Below are positions 17,849 through 26,701 of a stretch of 64,000 nucleotides of DNA, piece after piece (the stretch's first letter is position 1; every line of letters begins with the position of its first letter). The stretch comes from Bosea sp. PAMC 26642. GTDB taxonomy: Bacteria > Pseudomonadota > Alphaproteobacteria > Rhizobiales > Beijerinckiaceae. The stretch lies in contig NZ_CP014301.1 in NCBI RefSeq assembly GCF_001562255.1, positions 3,224,001 to 3,288,000 of the forward strand. The letters run 5' to 3'. Under the pieces are notes generated by a model. That model was not told the origin of the DNA, did not search any database, and worked only from the letters and a program-made list of their open reading frames with translations. The position numbers and the translations under genes are program-made.

Positions 17849-18778
17849 ATGACGATGCCCACGATGACTGGCGTGTCGGGCCCGAGGCTTTCGACCTCTG
17901 CGCGGATGCCGAACGGTGATCGCTGGCGGCCTTATGCGCCGATGCTCTGGTTTGCCCCGGTCCTAGTCCTGCTCTTTGGCGTCACCGTCTATCCGACGAT
18001 ACTTGTCGTTTGGATGTCGTTTCAGCAGACGCGGTATTTCGAAATGATCGGCTTTGCCGGCTTGGCGAACTATCGCGAGCTTTTTGTTTCGGAAGCCTTC
18101 TGGCAGCTCACGAGCAACTCGTTGATCTATGTCTTCGGGACGCTCCTGATCGTTCTGCCGCTCGGCTTGCTCAGTGCATTAATGATCCAGGCGCTGCCGC
18201 GTGGTGGCAAGGTCGTTCGTGTTCTGTTGCTGGTTCCGTGGACATTGTCGCAGGCGGTTGTCGGCAGTTTCTGGCTTTGGCTTTACAATCCGTCTTATGG
18301 TCCGGTCGCATATGTGGCTCGGGTGCTAGGTTTCGATGCCGGCCTTTTGCTCGGTGATCCGGATCAAGCTCTTTATCTGGTGATCCTTATTACTGCGTGG
18401 TGGTCGTTTCCATACGCGATGGTCATGATGAGCGCGGCGCTGCAGGGGGTGCCAGATGAATTGTTCGAGGCGTTGTCCATCGACGGCGGCAATAAATTTC
18501 ACGCACTACGCTACGTCATATGGCCGTATATAGCGCCTGCATTGGGTAGCACCGGATTGACTTTGTCGATCCTCTACCTGACTTTGATCACTTTGATCAT
18601 CGTGCTCACTGGCGGCGGACCACTAGGCAGTACCGCGACATGGAGCCTCGAGGTGTTTCGAGGCACCGTGCAATCCGTCAACATCGCGCCGGCCGCTGCG
18701 CTCTCGGTTGTCACATTGCTCGCCAACGTCGTGCTGGGGTGGGGCTATCTCAAGTTGACGGGGCGAGTCAGCGCATGA
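17849..18778 (+). CDS. ABC transporter permease, sugar type (MalF/UgpA class), GntR module
   Basis: A 309-residue permease with six membrane segments, LLVPWTLSQAVVGSFWLWLYNP in segment three and an EAA loop (ELFEALSIDGGNKFHALRYVIWP). The start is uncertain: ATG at 17849 is used, but an in-frame GTG at 17813 is possible and neither has a strong ribosome site. It is the first gene of an operon with a second permease, a binding protein and two or more enzymes. It is clearly related to the permease at 39425, pointing to duplicated importers. Confidence 0.86.
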   Translation: MTMPTMTGVSGPRLSTSARMPNGDRWRPYAPMLWFAPVLVLLFGVTVYPTILVVWMSFQQTRYFEMIGFAGLANYRELFVSEAFWQLTSNSLIYVFGTLLIVLPLGLLSALMIQALPRGGKVVRVLLLVPWTLSQAVVGSFWLWLYNPSYGPVAYVARVLGFDAGLLLGDPDQALYLVILITAWWSFPYAMVMMSAALQGVPDELFEALSIDGGNKFHALRYVIWPYIAPALGSTGLTLSILYLTLITLIIVLTGGGPLGSTATWSLEVFRGTVQSVNIAPAAALSVVTLLANVVLGWGYLKLTGRVSA

Positions 18779-19623
18779 ACAGGGCGATGACACCGGCGTC
18801 CGGCGCCTCGACCATTTGGATCCGGACCGCGGCGGCTGTGGCCGCCATCCTGGTCCTGGGACCCATGGTGTGGGGCCTCATGACATCTCTCAAATCGGAA
18901 GTCGGCGCGGTTTCCTACCCGCCCTCGCTCTGGCCCGATCCGTTGACATGGTCGAATTACGGCCGCGTCTTCACCCACAAGACCTTTGGTATCGAGTTGT
19001 TCAACTCGCTGCTCTACTCGATGGGAGGCGTGGCGCTCGCGCTGGTCGTGGCCGGCCCCGCTGGATACGCGGCTGCGCGCTTCGAGTTTCCCGGCAAGCG
19101 CGTGCTTATGCTGGCTATATTGATGACGTCGATGGTTCCCGGCGTCGCTCTACTTGCTCCCACCTATTTTATTCTCGATCGGCTGGGACTTGTTAACGAT
19201 GCCTTCGCGATCATCGTGATCTCGGCGGCGCGGGTGGCACCGCAAACTGTGTGGTTCATCCAGAATTTCGTCAGCGGCGTACCCCAGGAAATCGAGGAGG
19301 CGGCGGTCATCGACGGCGCGTCGCGGTTCCAGTCGATCACGCGCATCGTCATTCCGCTGATCCGGCCCGGACTCGCCGCAACCATCGTCTTGGGCATGAT
19401 CATGATCTGGAACGACTACATAACGGTCGCGACATTCGCACCGGATATCGGCCGGCGGACGCTGCAGGTTGCGCTGGTCAATCAGGTCTTCGATGCAATC
19501 GGCATGTCCTGGTCCTATTTCATGGCGTTCGCCATCGTTGCGTCGATCCCGGTGCTGGTTCTGTTCATCGCAGCGCAGCGCTGGTTCATCGCTGGCCTCA
19601 CTGCCGGCGGTCTCAAAGGCTGA
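18775..19623 (+). CDS. ABC transporter permease, sugar type (MalG class), GntR module
   Basis: A 282-residue permease whose ATG overlaps the upstream stop codon. It has six membrane segments, the EAA loop IEEAAVIDGASRFQSITRI and the C-terminal RWFIAGLTAGGLKG ending. It should pair with the permease at 17849 to form the channel. The nearest relative in this window is the permease at 40292, which shares GPMVWGLMTSLK-like and AAPAAYAAAR-like stretches. Confidence 0.88.
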   Translation: MNRAMTPASGASTIWIRTAAAVAAILVLGPMVWGLMTSLKSEVGAVSYPPSLWPDPLTWSNYGRVFTHKTFGIELFNSLLYSMGGVALALVVAGPAGYAAARFEFPGKRVLMLAILMTSMVPGVALLAPTYFILDRLGLVNDAFAIIVISAARVAPQTVWFIQNFVSGVPQEIEEAAVIDGASRFQSITRIVIPLIRPGLAATIVLGMIMIWNDYITVATFAPDIGRRTLQVALVNQVFDAIGMSWSYFMAFAIVASIPVLVLFIAAQRWFIAGLTAGGLKG

Positions 19624-19690
19624 GCCATCAGAAAAGAAGAGCGCCGCGCCGGAATTCTAGATGGCGTCGCGACAAAAAGGGAGAGAAACA

Positions 19691-20980
19691 ATGGTCAAAC
19701 GGCATAGAATTCGCAGCCTCATGACGGCTTCGGTGATCCTGGGTGCATTAAGTATCACGGCGGCCTTCGCGCAGGGGACGACCGAGGTCGTCTACAGCAC
19801 CTTCCTGGACCCCAACAACGCCAACGATCCGCGCGCTGTCCAGCAGGGTAAGATGATCGCCGAGTTCGAAAAGCAGAACCCATCGGTTAAGATCAAGATA
19901 TTCCTCGATCCGCCGATCACCAATACCGCGCGGGCGCTGAAAAGCAGCTTGCAGACGCCCGACGTGGTGCGCGCGATGGATTATCTCGTCCCCGAGTTCA
20001 TCGCGACCGGCAACGTAGAGCCGCTCGACGACCTGATCAAAAAAGACAATCTCGACGTCGGCGATTTCCTAATTCCGTTGGAGAATGCCCGCATCCGCGG
20101 CAAGACCTACGGTCTCTACCAGGATTATCGCATCCCGATTCTGCTATACCGCAAATCAAAGCTCGCGGAAGCGGCCGTCACGCCTCCCGCGACCTTCGCG
20201 GACGTGTGCGAGACAGGCGCTAAGCTGTCCAAGGGGCCGACAGTCGGCTACGCGATCCCGCTCGGCTCGTCCGGTGGCATCGGCGGCGCCCAGGCCTTCG
20301 CGGAATTCCTGTTCAGCACGCTGATGGCTGGAGAGTCCGGCGCATACTTCGGCGAGGACAACCGCACGCCTGGCTTCGACAAGGAGCGGCTCGACAAGGC
20401 TCTGACGCAGATCAAGGACCTCTATCTGAAATGCAAGGCGACGCCGCTTGCTTCGTTGCAGTTCGGCTTCAATGAAACTCATGATGGCCTCCGAGCCGGT
20501 ACCGTTGCCATGGCGACGTTCGGACTTCACCGCTACCGCTCGATCCAGAAGCAGGGCGCGGGAGAAGATCTCGATTGGGCTCCGCCCCCAGGCTTCACTG
20601 CGAACGACAAACAGGTGGTTTACGGCTTCCAGCTCATGCTCAACAATAACTCCAAGGTAAAAGACGCGGCCTGGACGTTCATCAAATTCATGGCGGGGCC
20701 GGACGCTCAAGCCATTGCGGCGCGTGGCGGAGAGGTCGTCGCTCGCGGCGCGGTCTACAAAGACCCGTACTTTCAAACTGCCGAAGGTAAAGATCAGCTG
20801 GCGTGGGCGGAGCTCATCAAGACGCGGGGCCGCATCGTGAACTACACAGTCATCGGCGCCAACTTCAACCAGATCGTCGGCGAAGCGATCCAGCGCATGA
20901 TCCTCAAGAACGGCACGCCGCAGGATGCCGCGACCGAAATCATGACGAAATATGCCGAGGCTATCGCAAAGGTGCAGTAG
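19691..20980 (+). CDS. ABC transporter sugar-type substrate-binding protein, GntR module
   Basis: A 429-residue periplasmic binding protein of solute-binding family 1. A Sec signal peptide ends at ITAAFAQ. The start at 19691 follows GGGAGAG; an ATG 30 nt upstream lacks a ribosome site. It follows two permease genes and is followed by a strong 17-bp hairpin. The sequence resembles the binding protein at 38081 in its C-terminal third (FNQIVGEAIQRMIL versus FGQILAEATQSIVL), so the two probably bind related ligands. Confidence 0.87.
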   Translation: MVKRHRIRSLMTASVILGALSITAAFAQGTTEVVYSTFLDPNNANDPRAVQQGKMIAEFEKQNPSVKIKIFLDPPITNTARALKSSLQTPDVVRAMDYLVPEFIATGNVEPLDDLIKKDNLDVGDFLIPLENARIRGKTYGLYQDYRIPILLYRKSKLAEAAVTPPATFADVCETGAKLSKGPTVGYAIPLGSSGGIGGAQAFAEFLFSTLMAGESGAYFGEDNRTPGFDKERLDKALTQIKDLYLKCKATPLASLQFGFNETHDGLRAGTVAMATFGLHRYRSIQKQGAGEDLDWAPPPGFTANDKQVVYGFQLMLNNNSKVKDAAWTFIKFMAGPDAQAIAARGGEVVARGAVYKDPYFQTAEGKDQLAWAELIKTRGRIVNYTVIGANFNQIVGEAIQRMILKNGTPQDAATEIMTKYAEAIAKVQ

Positions 20981-21006
20981 CGCCTCCATTCGCCGCCCGG
21001 ACTGAA

Positions 21007-21043
21007 CTTGCGTCGATCGGAGATAATCTCCGATCGACGCAAG
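21007..21043 (+). other. Perfect 17-bp hairpin after the binding-protein gene
   Basis: The arm CTTGCGTCGATCGGAGA pairs without mismatch with its complement across a TAA loop. No T run follows, and co-directional genes continue. It is best read as an mRNA-stabilising or partial-termination element that raises binding-protein mRNA above that of downstream enzymes, a common ABC operon arrangement. Confidence 0.75.
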
Positions 21044-21078
21044 ATCTCAGTTGACGCTGATCTAAGCGAAAGAAGTCC

Positions 21079-22092
21079 ATGAAAGTCGCCTTGCTCGGGG
21101 TTGGACACTGGCACTGCCCGCTGTATCTCCCCGGCCTGACCGACGATGAGATCGATATCGTCGGCGTAGCTGATCCGATGCCTGCGGCCTGCGAGCGTAT
21201 CGCCGAGGCCTGTCGCACGAATATTTACAAGACGAACGACGAACTTCTCGATCATGCAAAGCCGGATTTCGTGTTTGCTTTTGCCCCTCATGCGGCGATG
21301 CCGCAGCTGGCTGCCAACCTCATCCGGCGGCAAATCCCATTCGTCATGGAAAAACCTTTCGGCCTCACGCGTGCCGACGTGGCGGCGACTCTGGCAATTG
21401 CCGGCAAGCTTTTCATCGCGGTGCCGTTCATCTACCGCATCAGTGGCCTACGCCATGCGATGGAAAATGCGATGGGCGGTTTTGGCGGCGGCGTTTCGCA
21501 CCTGTCGATCCGCAACATTGCCGGGCCGCCTCAACGTTACAGCATGATGGGCGTGCCGTGGATGCTCGATCGCGCTATTTCAGGCGGTGGATGCCTGATC
21601 AACCTTGCCGTCCACTTCATTGATTTTGCGATTCTGGCGACGCGCCAGCCGGTGAGCGCGGTCTCGTGTCGGACTTCGAACCGAACTTACGGCCTCGAGA
21701 TCGAGGACTATGCCGCACTGACTCTTTGTCACGGTTCGGGCGCGATCAGCACTGTCGAAGTCGGCTACACTTTTCCCCAGAATGCAGGGGAGAAGAGGGA
21801 GTTCACGCTGAGTTGCGCCTCGGAACGGGCTTATATTCGCACGGTGGAGGATGGTCTGCGGGTGACGCTCCGCCCGAGCGAAACATCGACGGACATCTCG
21901 GTCGAACTCGATACCGACGTCTTTTACGAAACTTTCGCCCGTCAGACTCTCGCGGACTTCGCAGCGGGGCGGGCCCCTTCCGCAGGCGTCGCCGATATGG
22001 CGCTCGTGATGGGGGTTGTCGATGCCGCCTATCGCTCGGCGGCCGACGGCGGGGCCTTGACCCACGTAGTTCATGTTGGAAAGCCCCAATGA
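21079..22092 (+). CDS. Gfo/Idh/MocA-family oxidoreductase (copy A)
   Basis: A 337-residue NAD(P)-dependent dehydrogenase. The N-terminal Rossmann fold has LLGVGHWH instead of the usual GxGxxG, then VADPMPAACERIA; the family signature MEKPFGLT is near residue 90. The catalytic histidine region is seen in LINLAVHFID. Members oxidise a sugar, inositol or sugar acid ring hydroxyl. It lies 98 nt after the binding protein and overlaps the MBL hydrolase by four bases, so it probably yields that enzyme's lactone or ester substrate. Confidence 0.87.
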   Translation: MKVALLGVGHWHCPLYLPGLTDDEIDIVGVADPMPAACERIAEACRTNIYKTNDELLDHAKPDFVFAFAPHAAMPQLAANLIRRQIPFVMEKPFGLTRADVAATLAIAGKLFIAVPFIYRISGLRHAMENAMGGFGGGVSHLSIRNIAGPPQRYSMMGVPWMLDRAISGGGCLINLAVHFIDFAILATRQPVSAVSCRTSNRTYGLEIEDYAALTLCHGSGAISTVEVGYTFPQNAGEKREFTLSCASERAYIRTVEDGLRVTLRPSETSTDISVELDTDVFYETFARQTLADFAAGRAPSAGVADMALVMGVVDAAYRSAADGGALTHVVHVGKPQ

Positions 22093-22838
22093 CAACCGAG
22101 CCGAACTACACGATCACGCCGGTCAACAGCGGCATCATCCATGGGTCTGAATGGGGCAATCTCACGCTCAAGCGGCACATGGGAGAGAAGACCGCTGTGC
22201 CCACGATCATTTGGGTCGTGCGGGGCGGCGGCCGCACCGTCATCGTGGACACCGGCCCCGGTGATGCGGCATTCGTGAAATCGCTTGTCGGCCGAAGCCT
22301 GGACCGGGCCGTGGAGCCAGAAGACGCCTTGCGAAAACTCGGGGTCGACCCGAGCGAGGTCAAGACGGTCGTGATTTCCCATCTGCATTGGGACCACTCC
22401 GGCGGATTGGATCTGTTTCCCAACGCCGAAGTCATAATTCAACGCAGTGAGCTGCAATGGGGCATCGCGCCGCTACCGGTTCAGAGCCCTCTCTATGAAT
22501 GGCAGCGCCCGGATGGCGAGTTGCCGCGCTGGCTCCTTGCTCGCCGCCGCATGCGAATTATCGATGGCGACGAAGAGATAGCTCCTGGATTGAAGCTGGT
22601 CCATCTCCCCGGCCATACGCCGGGATGCATGGGTTTATGTTGCAAAACGACGGGTGGCCGTCATCTCATCGCATGCGACGCGGTGCCGACCTATGAAAAC
22701 CTTGAGGACGAGGTCCCGCCAGGCTGGTACGTGGATCTTGAGCAGACCTACAAGACCGCCGCCAAGATCCGTAAGATCGCTGATGTCGTGCTTCCCGGGC
22801 ATGATATGCGGGTGTTCGAAAAAGACGAATATCCATGA
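22089..22838 (+). CDS. Metallo-beta-lactamase-fold hydrolase (lactonase-like), copy A
   Basis: A 249-residue MBL-fold protein of the AHL-lactonase/quinolone-hydrolase type. The metal-binding motif HLHWDH is intact, followed by HLPGHTPG, the bridging Asp in LIACDAV and the final His in LPGHD. It overlaps the upstream dehydrogenase (ATGA). In this setting opening of a sugar lactone is the likely role, although this is inferred from the neighbours. A second, more distant MBL protein at 33073 belongs to the IclR module. Confidence 0.85.
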   Translation: MTTEPNYTITPVNSGIIHGSEWGNLTLKRHMGEKTAVPTIIWVVRGGGRTVIVDTGPGDAAFVKSLVGRSLDRAVEPEDALRKLGVDPSEVKTVVISHLHWDHSGGLDLFPNAEVIIQRSELQWGIAPLPVQSPLYEWQRPDGELPRWLLARRRMRIIDGDEEIAPGLKLVHLPGHTPGCMGLCCKTTGGRHLIACDAVPTYENLEDEVPPGWYVDLEQTYKTAAKIRKIADVVLPGHDMRVFEKDEYP

Positions 22839-22991
22839 GCGATGGCAGGGCACGCAAACTCCCATGTCGGCGGCCTGTACTCGAGCCCCGCCGGTTTACC
22901 TTCTTGTTGGTGCATGCTGCCGGAACCTCAACAGGCGGATCGGGTCGGTGCAGCGGTGAGGTAGAAAACGGCTGGCTTCTGTGGGGCCCCG

Positions 22992-23732
22992 ATGAAATTT
23001 GATCTGTCTGGACAGACGGCTGTCGTTACGGGAGGCGCACGCGGCATCGGGCTCGCGACAGCTCGTCATCTCGCGGCAAGGGGCTGCTCGATCGTCCTTT
23101 GGGATTTGGACTTTGAGGGCTTTGACGCAGCCGCGTGTGGCTTTGAACCGGCTTTGACGAGTGTTGTCGATGTAACATCACCGCTCGTCATTCAACATTC
23201 CGTTGACCAGGCCCTGGCCGAAACCGGGCGAATTGACATCCTCGTGAACAATGCGGGCATCAACGGTCCCGTTGCGGATGTCGAGCAGTACCCAACCGAG
23301 GCTTGGGAGCGGGTCCTTAATGTGAACCTCACCAGCGTGTTCCATTGTTGTCGCCTCACCCTCCCGTCGATGCGGCAGCGAGGCTACGGCCGCATCGTCA
23401 ACGTGGCCTCGATCGCCGGGAAGGAAGGGACCCCCGGCGTTTCTGCCTATTGCGCGTCAAAGGCGGGGGTGATCGGCTTTACGAAAGCGTTGGCGCGCGA
23501 GGTCGTGAAGGACGGCATCACCGTCAATGCGGTGACACCTGTCATGGCCGAAACCGCGATACTCTCGCAGATGACGGAGGCTCATATCGACAGCGCGAAG
23601 AGCAAGATCCCTATGGGCCGTCTTGCCACCGTCGAGGAAATTGCCGCGACGATCGGATGGGCCGCGAGTCCTGCCTGCAGCTTCACAACGGGGGCGATTT
23701 TTGACGTCTCCGGTGGCCGAGCCGATTATTGA
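22992..23732 (+). CDS. SDR-family NAD(P)-dependent oxidoreductase (copy C)
   Basis: A 246-residue short-chain dehydrogenase with TGGARGIG at 13-20, NNAG at 86-89 and the catalytic set Ser140, Tyr153 and Lys157. The GKEGT and FDVSGGRADY stretches are shared with the SDR at 28689 (GKEGT, FDLSGGRSTY), marking these two as paralogues split between two regulons. A 153-bp gap separates it from the MBL gene; a 55-codon frame starting at 22835 in that gap has no recognisable features. Confidence 0.88.
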   Translation: MKFDLSGQTAVVTGGARGIGLATARHLAARGCSIVLWDLDFEGFDAAACGFEPALTSVVDVTSPLVIQHSVDQALAETGRIDILVNNAGINGPVADVEQYPTEAWERVLNVNLTSVFHCCRLTLPSMRQRGYGRIVNVASIAGKEGTPGVSAYCASKAGVIGFTKALAREVVKDGITVNAVTPVMAETAILSQMTEAHIDSAKSKIPMGRLATVEEIAATIGWAASPACSFTTGAIFDVSGGRADY

Positions 23733-23747
23733 CGGGGGCTGTTGCGC

Positions 23748-24821
23748 ATGACTGCATCGACCAGGATCGCAATTATCGGCGCCGGAGTCATCGGCAAGCG
23801 ACACGCTGCTTGGCTGAGGCGGAGTCCCGGTTGCAGAATCGTCGCCGTTGCGGACCCGAGCGACGACGCCCGACGCTTCTGCGAGAGCGAGGGCCTGCCA
23901 TGGTTCGCGAATACAGCCGATGTCTGGCATGAGAGGCCCGATGGCGTCATCGTGGCGACACCGAACGTGCTGCACCTGCAGGTTGGGCTCGAATGCATCG
24001 CCAATAAAAAGCCGATGCTCATGGAAAAGCCTGTCGCCGATACCGTGGAGGCGGCGACGAAGCTGACCGCTGCCGCGGCGGACGCGAACGTTCCGATCTT
24101 GATCGGCCACTACAGGCGCCACAGCCCGACGATCCGTGAAGCTCGCCGTATCGTCCAATCCGGCGAGATCGGCAAGCTGGTCTGCCTTGATATGAGGCTG
24201 ACGTTTTGCAAGCCCGACGATTATTTCAAACCTGAATGGCGGCGTGTTCCTGGGGGCGGGCCGGTGTTGATAAACCTCATTCACGATATCGACGCCCTCC
24301 GCTTCATCGGCGGGGAAATCGCCACGGTCCAGGCGAGCTATGCCAACAACACGCGCGGATTTCCGGTGGAAGACACCGCTGCCATCATCGTCGGGCTCGA
24401 GAATGGCGCCCTCGCGACAATATTGATTTCGGATACGGTTGCATCGCCGTACTCTTGGGATTTGAATGCTGCGGAGGAGCCCGCGTATCCAGTCTACGAT
24501 AGGGACGTCTACCTGATCGGCGGATCGAAAGCGTCGCTCGCGCTGCCAAACCTGACCTTCTGGTCATATGGGGAAACGCGCGGATGGACCTATCCGATCG
24601 AGACGACGGATAGATCGACCGGCATCCATGATCCCTACATGTTGCAATGCGCCCATTTCCTGCAGGTCGTCCGCGGCCATGAGCTGCCGCTGGTTACAGC
24701 GGTCGATGGAACCAAAAACCAGATCGTTGCCGAGGCGATCGCGGAATCGGCGCGGTCCGGTAGGCGTTTAGCGCTGAAGGATCGCTTCGCGGAACTTGAC
24801 CGCGCCATTGGTCGATCATAG
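23748..24821 (+). CDS. Gfo/Idh/MocA-family oxidoreductase (copy B)
   Basis: A 357-residue dehydrogenase with IIGAGVIGKRHA as nucleotide-binding loop, VADPS, MEKPVADT near residue 93 and a GGGPVLINLIHDID stretch holding the catalytic Lys/His region. ATG at 23748 is used because GACGGGG precedes it. It shares the family but not close similarity with copy A. Two such dehydrogenases, three SDRs and an MBL hydrolase in one regulon point to stepwise oxidation of a polyol or sugar. Confidence 0.87.
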   Translation: MTASTRIAIIGAGVIGKRHAAWLRRSPGCRIVAVADPSDDARRFCESEGLPWFANTADVWHERPDGVIVATPNVLHLQVGLECIANKKPMLMEKPVADTVEAATKLTAAAADANVPILIGHYRRHSPTIREARRIVQSGEIGKLVCLDMRLTFCKPDDYFKPEWRRVPGGGPVLINLIHDIDALRFIGGEIATVQASYANNTRGFPVEDTAAIIVGLENGALATILISDTVASPYSWDLNAAEEPAYPVYDRDVYLIGGSKASLALPNLTFWSYGETRGWTYPIETTDRSTGIHDPYMLQCAHFLQVVRGHELPLVTAVDGTKNQIVAEAIAESARSGRRLALKDRFAELDRAIGRS

Positions 24822-24974
24822 GCCATCAAGGGCTGCCCGGGCAGCCTATGACGCCGCGCTGAAAATTCCACGGCAAGCCGTCTGGACCGCCGTGGAAAGA
24901 TCGATCTAAACGTCGTCTGGCAACCATCAATCCTTGCCTGAACGCCCGCTTGGCAGGTCGATTTCGGTCTTAGA

Positions 24975-26040
24975 CTAAAGCCTTATGCTCGAAGCGGAAT
25001 CGAATAGGTGGACTCGACCCACTTCGGGCTTGAGGTGGATCAGATCGCCGGGACGAGCGTCGATCCGCTCGCGCACGACCGCTACGAGCTGGTCGTCGCC
25101 CAGCTTCACGAAGACCTGCGTTTCCGAGCCGGTCGGCTCGATGACCTGCACAGTGGCTGGAACACAATCGCGATCGGTCGGGTCGCAGATCACCAGATGT
25201 TCAGGGTATTCCGTAAAGCATTGCCGCTCCTGGTTTCGACGCGGTAGCGGCGGCGGGGAGGAGAAAAGCAGCGCCATTCGCAGCTCGAAACCTGCCGGCA
25301 TCGACCGTTCCCGTCAGAACGTTCATCGAAGGGGATCCGATGAACTGGGCGACGAAGAGGTTTGCGGGCCGGTCATAGAGATCCAACGGAGCTCCGATCT
25401 GCTCGATAACTCCGTCACGCATGACAACCATCTTGTCGGCCATAGTCATCGCCTCGATCTGGTCGTGTGTGACATAGACAGTCGTCGTCTCGAGCCGCTG
25501 ATGCAGCGCCTTGATTTCAGTCCGCATCTGTACGCGCAGCTTGGCGTCGAGGTTCGACAAGGGCTCGTCGAACAGGAATACCGAGGGATCACGGACGATT
25601 GCTCGGCCCATGGCGACGCGCTGACGTTGACCTCCAGACAGTTGGCGAGGATAGCGCTCCAGCAATTGACCAAGGCCGAGAATATCGGCCGCACGGCCGA
25701 CCCGTGTCTTGATCTCCTCTGCTGGCGCCTTTCGCAACTTCATCGAAAATGCCATATTGTCGGCGACAGACATATGCGGATAGAGCGCATAGTTCTGGAA
25801 AACCATAGCAATGTCGCGCTCTTTGGGCGGGACATTGTTGACCACTTTAGAGCCTATTCTGATCTGGCCGCCGGATATTACTTCCAAGCCGGCGATCATG
25901 CGCAGCAAAGTCGATTTCCCGCAACCCGAGGGGCCGACGAGAATCACGAATTCACCATCCGTTATATCGATCGATACCCCGTGCAGCACTGCCGCCGACC
26001 CGTAGCTTTTTCGAACGTTCTCGACCGAAACGGATGCCAT
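24975..26040 (-). pseudogene. ugpC: Frameshifted UgpC/MalK-type ABC ATPase
   Basis: The first 279 codons encode an intact nucleotide-binding domain: Walker [10 protein letters not shown], signature LSGGQRQ, Walker [15 protein letters not shown] and YVTHDQ. The frame then stops at 25201-25203 within the expected GIRPEHL motif. The remaining TOBE part continues in another frame to 24975 (EHLVICD, TGSETQVFVKLGDD, PGDLIHLKPE). Loss of two bases near 25204-25208, or gain of one, explains the break. This would be the energy subunit for the importer at 17849-20980. The truncated protein may still hydrolyse ATP, so loss of function is likely but not certain; a sequencing error is also possible. Confidence 0.85.
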
Positions 26041-26082
26041 CGTCGGTTGTCTACCGAAGGGTTATTTGCCGCGAAGTGAATT

Positions 26083-26700
26083 TCAGGCCGCAGCGTTCTG
26101 GGAAATCCCGTCGAGCAAGACCTTGAAGGCCAGCATACCGGGATCGTCGATCCCAATGCTGCGCTCGCTGAACATTCTGGCGCGCCCAATCTTGTTTGGC
26201 TTGTCGCGATAGACATCGAGTGTCTGATCGGCCGCTTTACGTGCCGCTTGCGCGATGACGGACGGTTCGTCGAGCCCCGCTATGGCTCTCGCTACCGCGT
26301 CGAGACTATCGACGACCGTTTTGTCTCCCAGCGCGGCGCCGCCACGGTTCATCATGGTGGCGCAGACCATTTGCAGCAGACCCCCAAGTTCACTCCACGG
26401 CAGCTCTGTCCGGCCTCGGGTTTCCTTGGCGAGCGCCAGCATGGATACCGTCACCAGCGTGCCGAGGCTCGATCCGGTGCCGCTTGCGCTGGCCTTTCCC
26501 AAAGCCTGAAAAAAAGCGCCTACGTCCTGTTCATCTGCCGGGGCTGCTGTTGCAAGTCGCTCGGAGAGGCGCCGAAGCATGACGCCCGTATCGCCGTCGC
26601 CGATTTTGCCGTCGGCTTCATTGAGGTCCTGTTCGGCCTTTTGCGCGGCAAGCGCTGCGCGATCCATGGTCGTCTTCAGCGTTTGGGCATCTATTGGCAT
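26083..26700 (-). CDS. dhaL: Dihydroxyacetone-kinase subunit DhaL-like (ATP-binding)
   Basis: A 205-residue helical-barrel kinase subunit. The ADP/Mg-binding loop KIGDGDTG is present, and the later SGTGSSLGTL and RGGAALGDKTVVDSLD blocks are typical. The start at 26700 is one base beyond the dhaK stop. No DhaM phosphotransferase gene is nearby, so ATP rather than phosphoenolpyruvate is the likely donor. Together with DhaK it would phosphorylate dihydroxyacetone or a related short ketose; relatives acting on erythrulose are known. Confidence 0.85.
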   Translation of the reverse strand: MPIDAQTLKTTMDRAALAAQKAEQDLNEADGKIGDGDTGVMLRRLSERLATAAPADEQDVGAFFQALGKASASGTGSSLGTLVTVSMLALAKETRGRTELPWSELGGLLQMVCATMMNRGGAALGDKTVVDSLDAVARAIAGLDEPSVIAQAARKAADQTLDVYRDKPNKIGRARMFSERSIGIDDPGMLAFKVLLDGISQNAAA

Positions 26701-26701
26701 G

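Noticed and set aside
22835..23002. A 55-codon frame starting at the MBL stop codon
   Set aside because: It overlaps the start of the next SDR gene and shows nothing recognisable; the overlap with the stop may be chance.
26044..26056. CGGTTGTCTACCG as a sixth GntR operator before the ugpC-like gene
   Set aside because: Only the central TTGTCTAC matches, the arms differ, and it lies within the ribosome-binding region of a gene already served by site 5.
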